Positions 26,966 through 33,676 of a DNA stretch of 64,000 nucleotides are shown here, one piece after another. Within the stretch, counting starts at the first letter, position 1, and every line of letters begins with the position of its first letter. Source of the DNA: an uncultured Prevotella sp. (lineage in GTDB: Bacteria; Bacteroidota; Bacteroidia; Bacteroidales; Bacteroidaceae); contig URLI01000001.1 of assembly GCA_900548585.1 (NCBI GenBank), positions 36,033 through 100,032 of the forward strand, given 5' to 3'. Both the position numbers and the translations under genes were made by a program. The notes beneath the pieces are model-generated. The model searched no databases. It was not told the DNA's origin and saw only the letters and a program-made list of their open reading frames with translations.

Positions 26966-28021
26966 TCAACTCCTGAACTGAGCGACGACGTCGTCCTTAA
27001 TACAATACAACACGATTATGATGAACGTGAACAACACCATTCCCAGCACGAAAGCCATGCGCTTGGGGCCGGAGGCCTTGTATGGCACGGCGGCGCCCTG
27101 GATTGTCGTGAATGCCGGGGTGCGCTCCTGAAGTTTCGCGACGGCGGCCTGATACTGTGTGTTCATCGCCGTGTAAGTGTTGAATTTCAACTGCATGTCG
27201 TTCTCCAGGTCGTTCTGCTTTGCCCTGAAACTGGTCAGCACGACGTCTGTGTTGGCATCGGCATAGTCTCCGTATAGCTGTCGGGCCTTCTCGTATCTGG
27301 CCTTTGCCTCGGCGGAAAGTTTCTTGTAGTGCTCAACGTCTATGCGCGCCTTGCTCGTGCGGTATTCCGTGATGCAGGCCTGGAGTTGCGAGCGCACGGA
27401 GTCTGCAAGTGTCTTGCATATCAGCGGGTCCTGTGCCATTGTCGATATCGTGATGACACCTGTCTTCTTGTCGACGGAGATGGTTATGTCATTCCTTATC
27501 TTGCTTATGATGTCCTCGTCCTTGCGCGACAGGTGGTATGGGTCTTTTTTGCCGCCCTTGACATTCTTTGCCGGGTCATCGCTTTTGAACAACGACTTGA
27601 GGAATTTGAACATTCCCGCCCACCAGGCGTGCTTCTGATTGCTTTTCAGGTAATCATAGTAGGTTGTGCTTATTTCCCCGTCGCTGCTGACAACCTTTAT
27701 TTTGAACATGTCGAAAACGAACTTGTTGTCCTGTATGAGTTCCGGGTACAACAAGGGCGTGATGGCATCGTTGCTTTCCATGTTGCCGATGTTTATGCCC
27801 AGGGATGAGGCTATGGAACTGAGCGAGCCACCGGTCATGGGGTTTGCAATCTCCGGCGCCATCTTCGTCTGCGTGCTGTATGTCCTCGGTATGCACAGGA
27901 TATACGCCGCAGACAGTACGAACACTATGGGCAACGTTATGTAGAACAGCCTTCTTCTCTGCCATACCTTTACCAGAACGGTCTTAAAATCTATAACATT
28001 TTGCTTTTTGTATTCTTTCAT
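26966..28021 (-). CDS. Chain-length determinant protein (Wzz-like)
   Basis: A protein of 351 residues with two terminal membrane segments (about 27-48, and 325-345 ending in CIKDDVVAQFRS) and a periplasmic region with a coiled-coil around 210-290, as in Wzz polysaccharide co-polymerases. The N-terminal IDFKTVLVKVWQRRRLFY is typical of the Bacteroidota forms. The C-terminus ends right after the second membrane segment, so the fused tyrosine kinase of Wzc proteins is absent. The start ATG is at 28019-28021; a longer open frame upstream translates wza out of frame. Confidence 0.9.
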   Translation of the reverse strand: MKEYKKQNVIDFKTVLVKVWQRRRLFYITLPIVFVLSAAYILCIPRTYSTQTKMAPEIANPMTGGSLSSIASSLGINIGNMESNDAITPLLYPELIQDNKFVFDMFKIKVVSSDGEISTTYYDYLKSNQKHAWWAGMFKFLKSLFKSDDPAKNVKGGKKDPYHLSRKDEDIISKIRNDITISVDKKTGVITISTMAQDPLICKTLADSVRSQLQACITEYRTSKARIDVEHYKKLSAEAKARYEKARQLYGDYADANTDVVLTSFRAKQNDLENDMQLKFNTYTAMNTQYQAAVAKLQERTPAFTTIQGAAVPYKASGPKRMAFVLGMVLFTFIIIVLYCIKDDVVAQFRS

Positions 28022-28053
28022 TTCGAAACGCTTTTCAATATCCTTCCCTTGTG

Positions 28054-30579
28054 CTATTTCTTTATTATGTTCGCCAGCGTGGCTATGACCGTGGCAAGCG
28101 ATGCCACGCCCGACGTTATCGACAGAGTCTGTGCGATGGAGCGTGGGTCGCGCTGTGCCTTGCTCGGCACGAAAATCTCGCATCCCGGCTCCGGCCTTGC
28201 ATTGTGTGCCACGCGGGCCACCTTGCCGTTCATGTATATAATAAAGGTGTGGCTCTTCTTTGCGCGGTTGCCCCAGCCGCCGGCCTGGTCGATGTAGTAT
28301 CCGGCCTTCTTTCCCTTCTGGTAGCCCACGGTGTTGGGGTACATCACGTCTCCGCTCACTTTCACCGTGCTGGTGTACTGCGGGACGATGAGGCGGTCGC
28401 CCTCGCGCAGCACGATGTCCTCGTCGCATCCCGGCTCGGCAAGTGCCTTGTCGAGCTCTATGCCGACGTAATAAACGTCTCCGATGTCGATTTTCTTGAC
28501 GTTGATGGTGTCCTTGTCGTTTATGTCAGACTTTGCCATATTGAGCAATGTTTCGGTGCGCAAGCGTTCCTCCGGCGTGAAGCGCCGCTCGAGACGCGCC
28601 CCCTTGGTGTATGCCCGGTCGTTCACCCCGCCTGCAGACTTTATCACGTCGCTCAGTTTCTGGTTCTTTCTCTCCAGCGTGTAGGTGCCTCCGAACATCA
28701 CCTCGCCCTCCACGACAACGTTCTGCTGCTTGTAGAAGCCAGGGCTCTTGCGGACATACACCTCGTCGAACGGCATTAGCGTGAAGCCCGGCTCGCCGTC
28801 TATCACAAAGCCGTCCTTCAGTGCGAAAGTGTATGTGTGCGCTATTATGGAATCGGTTGCCAGCGCCTTGGGGTTGGAGATGCGGCGTGCCACGTCCACC
28901 TTTACCGTCGATGCGGTCTGCTTCAGTCCGCCGGCCTGCAGCACGAAGTCCTCGAGCGTCTCGTTCTCGGCATACTTATACACGCCAGGGTATTGCACCT
29001 CGCCGTGTATGGTTAGCGTCTGCTCCTCCATCATCTCCTGCTTTGTCGGTACGAACAGCACGTCGTTGGGCTTCAGCGCGATGTCCGGGACACGCCCGGC
29101 GATTATCCCGTCTATATCCACCGGTATCACCTGCAGCGTCCGGTCTTCCTTCATGCGGTGCATGACGGCGTGTGCGGTGAATGCCTCCTCGGTCGTTCCC
29201 TCACAACTCTCCAAAAGCTCGCGGATCGTTGTGATGTTGCCTCCCACCTGGTACATGCCGGGACGGAACACCGCTCCCTTAACCTCCGCCATGTTTGAGA
29301 AGCGCGGTATTACGGAATCCACGCTTATGGAGTCTTCGTCGGCGAGATGGAACGAGCTCATGTCGAACTCGTCAACGTTGTACACCGAGTATTCCCGTCC
29401 TGTCTTGCGCACCAGCCGCACTGACTTGGTGTAGGCGTCGCCCGTGAATCCCCCGGCATATTTCAGCAGCGTGCCGACGCTCTCGTTGCGCCGCATCTCG
29501 TAGAACATCGGGCGTTTCACCTTTCCCGTCACGTTGACGAGGCAGTCGTAAGGCCCTACGACAATCACGTCGTTCTCGGCAAGACGCACGTTGCCTGTAA
29601 GCTTGCCGTTCAGTATATAGTCGTATATGTCGACTGTGGAGACGAGCCTGTTGTTGCGGAACACCTTTATGTTTCGCAGCGTTCCCAAATCGTTGATGCC
29701 GCCTGCCATGTACAGCGCGTGGAAAACGGTCGCGAAGGCGGAGAGCGTGTAAGTCCCCGGCGCCTTCACCTCGCCCATCACGTTGACCATTATCGTGCGC
29801 GTCTGCCCGACCGTCAGGCGTATCTGGCTGCTGCTGTATCGGGCGCCGAGCGTGGAGCGCAGCTTGGCGTTGGCCTGCGAGACGGTCATTCCCGACACCT
29901 GTACGGGGCCGAAGCCCTCTATTGTCACCGTTCCGTCTGGGCTGACTGTGCTCTCTATCGTGCGCTGCGACGCTCCGTAGATGTCGATGAACACGGCGTC
30001 GCCCGGGCCGAGACGGTAGTTCTGCGGCGTGGCGATGTTCATGGCAGGCTCGAAGGTGAGATTCTTGTTGTTGAAGATGTCGCGCCCGAAGACCTTCCGC
30101 TTGCCCTCTTCCTCGTACAATATCTCGAGCGAATCGGGCAGCATCATTCCCAAGTGGTCGTTTATCGCTACGAAGTCCTCGTCAGCCTCGTCGTATGTGT
30201 GCCGCGCCTCACGGGTGCTCTGCAGCCTCTGCGACGAGTTCTTCTGTGCCAAGGCGCGCTGGTCTTTCATGTCCTTCGCATCCTGCTCTTCCTTGTTCCT
30301 GTTGTTGCTGCGCAGCCGCGACTGTGCCGACTTGGTATCCTCCACCGTTCCTAACCCCTGCTTGTTCTTCATGCGGTCGTAAGTGTTCTTCACCCGCCGT
30401 ATCTGGTTGATGTCCACGCCGCGCTGCATAAGTTTCGTCACGATCTGCGTCTGGGACGTGCCTCGCTCATATTCCTTTACGACGAACTGCATCACCTGCT
30501 CGTCCGTCATGCCCGACTGGGCAAATGTTCCAAGCGAACAGAAGCCCAGCATGAATGCAATTATAAGTATCTTTCTCAT
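28054..30579 (-). CDS. Polysaccharide export outer-membrane protein (Wza-like, multiple SLBB domains)
   Basis: This 841-residue protein begins with a signal peptide ending near GTFAQ. YRLGPGDAVFIDIYG starts the polysaccharide-export (PES) domain, and several SLBB domains follow (for example VNVMGEVKAPGTYTLSAF and LTIHGEVQYPGVYKY). It is much longer than enteric Wza and lacks a lipobox, like other Bacteroidota members. Residues 40-110 are charged. Such proteins form the outer-membrane channel for the polysaccharide. A late hydrophobic segment ends the protein. The wzz-like gene follows after 32 bases. Confidence 0.92.
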   Translation of the reverse strand: MRKILIIAFMLGFCSLGTFAQSGMTDEQVMQFVVKEYERGTSQTQIVTKLMQRGVDINQIRRVKNTYDRMKNKQGLGTVEDTKSAQSRLRSNNRNKEEQDAKDMKDQRALAQKNSSQRLQSTREARHTYDEADEDFVAINDHLGMMLPDSLEILYEEEGKRKVFGRDIFNNKNLTFEPAMNIATPQNYRLGPGDAVFIDIYGASQRTIESTVSPDGTVTIEGFGPVQVSGMTVSQANAKLRSTLGARYSSSQIRLTVGQTRTIMVNVMGEVKAPGTYTLSAFATVFHALYMAGGINDLGTLRNIKVFRNNRLVSTVDIYDYILNGKLTGNVRLAENDVIVVGPYDCLVNVTGKVKRPMFYEMRRNESVGTLLKYAGGFTGDAYTKSVRLVRKTGREYSVYNVDEFDMSSFHLADEDSISVDSVIPRFSNMAEVKGAVFRPGMYQVGGNITTIRELLESCEGTTEEAFTAHAVMHRMKEDRTLQVIPVDIDGIIAGRVPDIALKPNDVLFVPTKQEMMEEQTLTIHGEVQYPGVYKYAENETLEDFVLQAGGLKQTASTVKVDVARRISNPKALATDSIIAHTYTFALKDGFVIDGEPGFTLMPFDEVYVRKSPGFYKQQNVVVEGEVMFGGTYTLERKNQKLSDVIKSAGGVNDRAYTKGARLERRFTPEERLRTETLLNMAKSDINDKDTINVKKIDIGDVYYVGIELDKALAEPGCDEDIVLREGDRLIVPQYTSTVKVSGDVMYPNTVGYQKGKKAGYYIDQAGGWGNRAKKSHTFIIYMNGKVARVAHNARPEPGCEIFVPSKAQRDPRSIAQTLSITSGVASLATVIATLANIIKK

Positions 30580-30643
30580 ATTGTTGAAATAACATCATGG
30601 GCCGACAGCCGCGCCTACATGCCACGGCAGGCCAGCCACGCAG

Positions 30644-31279
30644 TCAGATTTTCTTGCCACACACAATGCCCAGGAACGTGTCAGTCATTATCTTCAGGTC
30701 GCCCCGGAGCGAGCGTGTTTCCAAATAGTGTATGTCCATTTCAAGACGTTTGAGCATCTTTTCGATGGTATCGGTGTAACCGTTGTGGAGCGTTGCCTCG
30801 GACGTAAGCCCCGGACGCATCTTGTAGATGAGCGTGTAGCGGCTGTCGCGCTCCATTATCTTGTCTATGAAGAACTTCCTCTCGGGGCGCGGGCCAACGA
30901 TAGACATGTCCCCACGCAGCACGTTCCACAGCTGCGGCAACTCGTCGAGGTGGTGCAGCCGCAGGAAACGCTCAAGACCGGTCGAGGCCATGCCCTCCAC
31001 ACACGCCACGAGCTGCGGGCCGTCCTTCTCGCAGTCCTTGCTCATCGTGCGGAACTTGTAGATCGTGAACGGCCTGCCGCCCTTGCCTATCCGTTCCTGG
31101 CGGAATATCGCCGGCCCGTTGCCCTGCAGCCACAGCAGTATGGCAAACACCAGCATGACCGGCCAAAGCAGCAGCAGAGCCAAGGCAGACCCAATGATGT
31201 CGAAAAGCCTTTTAAAGGCTCTCTGCGTTTTGTTCATGGCATCGTGGCTGTCCCGCAAACTGATTTCCGATTGTTCCAT
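30644..31279 (-). CDS. Undecaprenyl-phosphate sugar phosphotransferase, second of two (cluster's first gene)
   Basis: A 211-residue monotopic phosphoglycosyltransferase. After an N-terminal hydrophobic segment it shows [45 protein letters not shown] and MRPGLTSEATL. These are the family's catalytic and substrate motifs. The frame can be extended four codons to a TTG, but the ATG at 31279 (MEQSEISL) is preferred. It is the promoter-proximal gene of the polysaccharide cluster. The C-terminal GLTSEA segment differs from the GYAQV segment of the other copy, which hints at a different sugar donor. Confidence 0.91.
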   Translation of the reverse strand: MEQSEISLRDSHDAMNKTQRAFKRLFDIIGSALALLLLWPVMLVFAILLWLQGNGPAIFRQERIGKGGRPFTIYKFRTMSKDCEKDGPQLVACVEGMASTGLERFLRLHHLDELPQLWNVLRGDMSIVGPRPERKFFIDKIMERDSRYTLIYKMRPGLTSEATLHNGYTDTIEKMLKRLEMDIHYLETRSLRGDLKIMTDTFLGIVCGKKI

Positions 31280-31333
31280 CTGGTTCCGCAACCTTTTTTA
31301 TATATTAATAACACGTTTTTTTCAGAAATGTTG

Positions 31334-31341
31334 CAAAGTTA
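31334..31341 (-). promoter_or_regulatory. Minus-7 promoter box (TAACTTTG) of the polysaccharide cluster
   Basis: CAAAGTTA on the plus strand reads TAACTTTG in gene direction, 55 bases before the start of the first phosphoglycosyltransferase. No UpxY-like antiterminator gene or invertible repeat pair is seen, unlike many Bacteroides capsule loci. Confidence 0.65.
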
Positions 31342-31414
31342 CACATAATTTTTGTGATACGGCATGCAAAGGGACACAAAACAACACGCCAAATGAAAAT
31401 TATTCAGTAAACTA

Positions 31415-31444
31415 TTGCAAATTCCAGAATTATTCGTACCTTTG
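31415..31444 (+). promoter_or_regulatory. Promoter of the tmRNA gene
   Basis: TTG at 31415-31417 and TACCTTTG at 31437-31444 are 19 bases apart. The tmRNA 5' end at 31458 lies 14 bases beyond the box, allowing a short trimmed leader. Confidence 0.7.
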
Positions 31445-31457
31445 CAGCACATAACAT

Positions 31458-31856
31458 GGGCTTGTATGGATTTGACGGCAAGACGAAATGGTATGCAAGC
31501 ATGCGGAGGCTCGGCGGCTACCTCCTAAATCTGAGTGGTCAAAGAATTAATTGGCGAAAATAATTACGCTCTCGCTGCCTAATCGAAGCATAGTAGGTTA
31601 CTGGCTTTATTGCGTCACAAGGTGATGCGACGAGACATCGCTCCAAGGATGTTGTTCCGAATCTGAGGGTCAAGCGGTGCAGGTAAATCGGAAATAGTCT
31701 GTGTATGCCTCAATGCACAGATGAAAATCAGAGGATAAGGCATTGGTTGGTGGTTCAGGTCTTGCCAATGCTCGAAAATCCAAGACTGAAATAAGCATGT
31801 AGAAAGCGTATGGTTTCCTTGTGCGGACCGGAGTTCGACTCTCCGCAAGTCCACCA
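31458..31856 (+). ncRNA. ssrA: Transfer-messenger RNA
   Basis: The gene starts GGGCTTGTATGGATTTGAC and ends with CAAGTCCACCA, whose first seven bases pair with the 5' end to form the tRNA-like acceptor stem. GAGTTCGACTCTC near 31831 is the T arm, and CCA is encoded. The tag frame at 31553-31582 reads GENNYALAA then stop, the usual Bacteroidales tag. It rescues stalled ribosomes with SmpB and marks the nascent chain for proteolysis. Length about 399 bases in one piece. A strong terminator starts 4 bases past the CCA. Confidence 0.95.
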
Positions 31857-31859
31857 AAT

Positions 31860-31900
31860 GAGGGGGCTGCAGGTTGTCAATAGCGACCTGCAGCCCTCTC
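31860..31900 (+). terminator. Intrinsic terminator of tmRNA
   Basis: A long stem with GGCTGCAGGT pairing to ACCTGCAGCC, extended by GAGGG/CCTCTC, directly follows the tmRNA. A modest T-containing tail (TTGTATATG) follows. Confidence 0.8.
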
Positions 31901-31974
31901 TTGTATATGTTGTTGATTTGTGTGATTGTGTGACAAAAGAAGTGTTGCAATGTCCCCGCTTGGTTTCAATGACA

Positions 31975-32057
31975 GTATGCGGGGACTCACAGGGCGCAAT
32001 TCCCTGTAAATCAGCAGAGGACAAGGGGCTGCGCCGTAATAAGCGCAGCCCCTTGTC
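31975..32057. repeat. Dispersed two-hairpin element, copy A
   Basis: The left part (GGGGACTCACAGGGCG, then ATTCCCTGTAAATC) is a decayed dyad. The right part is a perfect stem, GACAAGGGGCTGCGC pairing with GCGCAGCCCCTTGTC (32020-32057). The same order of parts occurs in inverted orientation at 55955-56026, so this is a dispersed repeat. The right hairpin may also terminate the alcohol dehydrogenase transcript. Confidence 0.6.
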
Positions 32058-32096
32058 TCTAAATATCACCTGCCACGGCAGGCAGTTCCGTGAACA

Positions 32097-33170
32097 TCAT
32101 TTCATCAAATCCTCGGCAATGACAACCACTGGCTTGATGAGATCCTTCGGCTTGTCCTTCATAAGCATGAGAGCCTCCTCCATGTGCTCGAATCCGTTGA
32201 ACCGGTGCGTCAGGAGGCGTGACAGGTCGAGGCGGCCTGCGGAAACCAGCCTTGCGAGTTTCTCCATGCGGAGGCGCCCGCCGGGCATCAGCCCGCCCTT
32301 GATGGCCTTGTGGCCCATGCCGACGCCCCACTCCACGCGCGGTATCCTCACGAACTCGCCGCGCCCGAGATAGTTAACGTTGCCTATCGTTCCGCCGGGT
32401 CTGAGGGCAGCAACTGCTTCGGCAAAAGTGTCAACGGTGCCTCCGGCAATGACAACGCGGTCAACGCCACGCCCGTTGGTGAGTTTCATAACCTGCTCGG
32501 CAATCGGGCCGTTGTGGTAGTCGATTATCTCCGACGCCCCGTATGCCCTTGCCGCATCCGTGCATACCGGGCGGCTGCCAACTGCATATATGTAAGACGC
32601 TCCGGAGAGAGCCGCGCCGGCAACAGACATGAGTCCCACCGGGCCGATGCCGATGACGAGCACGGTGTCGCCGAACTGCACCCCGGCAAGCTCTACGCCG
32701 TGGAAACCAGTCGGCACCATGTCAGACAGCATCGTGGCCTCCACAGGGTCGATGCCCTCCGGTATAAGAGCGAGGTTGCCGTCCGCGTCGTTCACATGGA
32801 AATATTCTGCGAATACTCCGTCCTTGAAGTTCGAGAATTTCCAGCCAGCCAACATTCCCCCGGAGTGCATGGAATATCCCGCCTGCGCCTCGAGCGAGTT
32901 CCAGTCTGGCGTGATGGCGGGCACCAGCACCCTGTCACCTGGTTTGAAATCCTTCACCATCTTGCCCACCTCGACAATCTCACCGGTTGCCTCGTGACCG
33001 AGAATCATGTCCTTGCGGTCTCCGATAGCACCTTCCCACACGGTGTGGACGTCTGACGTACATGGCGCCACGGCGATAGGTTTGACAATTGCATCCATTG
33101 GTCCACATGATGGTCTCTCCTTTTCGATCCATCCGGCCTTGTTTAGCCCAAGCATTGCAAAAGCTTTCAT
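32097..33170 (-). CDS. Zinc-dependent NAD(P)-linked secondary alcohol dehydrogenase
   Basis: This 357-residue medium-chain dehydrogenase is close in sequence to the Thermoanaerobacter-type NADP secondary alcohol dehydrogenase. Catalytic zinc ligands are Cys37 (APCTSDVHTV), His59 (LGHEATGE) and the Asp of MLSDMVPTGFHG. The Rossmann motif is VIGIGPVGLMSV. The cysteines of the structural zinc lobe are missing, as in that subgroup. It should interconvert secondary alcohols or aldehydes with their ketones or alcohols in the cytoplasm. The start at 33170 (MKAFAMLGL) is the family start; the frame is open 28 codons further. It stands alone with its own promoter. Confidence 0.93.
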   Translation of the reverse strand: MKAFAMLGLNKAGWIEKERPSCGPMDAIVKPIAVAPCTSDVHTVWEGAIGDRKDMILGHEATGEIVEVGKMVKDFKPGDRVLVPAITPDWNSLEAQAGYSMHSGGMLAGWKFSNFKDGVFAEYFHVNDADGNLALIPEGIDPVEATMLSDMVPTGFHGVELAGVQFGDTVLVIGIGPVGLMSVAGAALSGASYIYAVGSRPVCTDAARAYGASEIIDYHNGPIAEQVMKLTNGRGVDRVVIAGGTVDTFAEAVAALRPGGTIGNVNYLGRGEFVRIPRVEWGVGMGHKAIKGGLMPGGRLRMEKLARLVSAGRLDLSRLLTHRFNGFEHMEEALMLMKDKPKDLIKPVVVIAEDLMK

Positions 33171-33270
33171 AATTAAATTTTTTAAGTTGATAGAAATTAA
33201 ATTATTGTAAATCACAAAAACATGGCCTGTTCCCTGAAACGGGGTGAGACACATGATTGTTGTGACGCGC

Positions 33271-33301
33271 CAAAGTTATAAAACAATATTCTGACTTGCA
33301 A
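33271..33301 (-). promoter_or_regulatory. Promoter of the alcohol dehydrogenase gene
   Basis: CAAAGTTA (33271-33278) reads TAACTTTG on the minus strand, with TTG at 33299-33301 as the upstream element 20 bases away. The leader to the ATG at 33170 is about 100 bases and shows no clear riboswitch. Confidence 0.65.
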
Positions 33302-33397
33302 GTCCCAGCAAGTTTTTTTCACTCACGAAAAGAGTTAAAATATACAAATCGGCAATCGCCCGTATTCCAATGACTGGTTGGTGTTTAACAATAGTGC

Positions 33398-33500
33398 AAA
33401 TTCGCCGTGTTTGGAGAGCAAATTCGCCGTGTTTGGAGAGCAAATTCGCCGTGTTTGAAGAGCAAATTCGCCGTGTTTGGAGAGTAAATTCGCCGTGTTT
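33398..33500. repeat. 22-bp-period palindromic array, 5 units (array 3)
   Basis: Five identical cores AAATTCGCCGTGTTT start at 33398, 33420, 33442, 33464 and 33486, exactly 22 bases apart. Spacers are GGAGAGC, GGAGAGC, GAAGAGC and GGAGAGT. It lies in the 500-base gap between the alcohol dehydrogenase promoter and the C10 peptidase gene. The centre base is C, the reverse orientation of array 2. Confidence 0.93.
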
Positions 33501-33578
33501 GCCTCACTGTTTGTGGTAAGCCGCAATACGTTTCCTTGTCAGGCAGCGGCAAAAGGCATAGGTCCGGCATTTATGGAA

Positions 33579-33624
33579 GAGATGCCTCCCGGAAGCATTG
33601 TGTCATACTTCCGGGAAGCATCTC
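33579..33624 (-). terminator. Long hairpin downstream of the C10 peptidase gene
   Basis: GAGATGC-c-TCCCGGAAG pairs with CTTCCGGGA-AGCATCTC around a 12-base loop. It lies 53 bases beyond the C10 peptidase stop on the minus strand. The T-run lies on the upstream side, so termination strength is uncertain, but the stem is strong. Confidence 0.55.
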
Positions 33625-33676
33625 AAAAAAGCAGGTATGTATCCTGTGATGTCTCGTCACGCGGACAAGCCACGGT

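Noticed and set aside
26966..28429. 487-residue version of the Wzz-like protein
   Set aside because: The first 136 residues overlap wza in another frame and lack family similarity. The start at 28021 restores the usual N-terminus.
13295..31279. Phase-variable capsule locus with invertible promoter
   Set aside because: No serine or tyrosine recombinase, UpxY/UpxZ regulators or long inverted repeats flanking the promoter at 31334 were seen.
31615..32069. Open frames over the tmRNA and the downstream hairpins
   Set aside because: They translate structured RNA and repeat sequence. Similar peptides near 55.6-56.0 kb arise only because the dispersed element is repeated.
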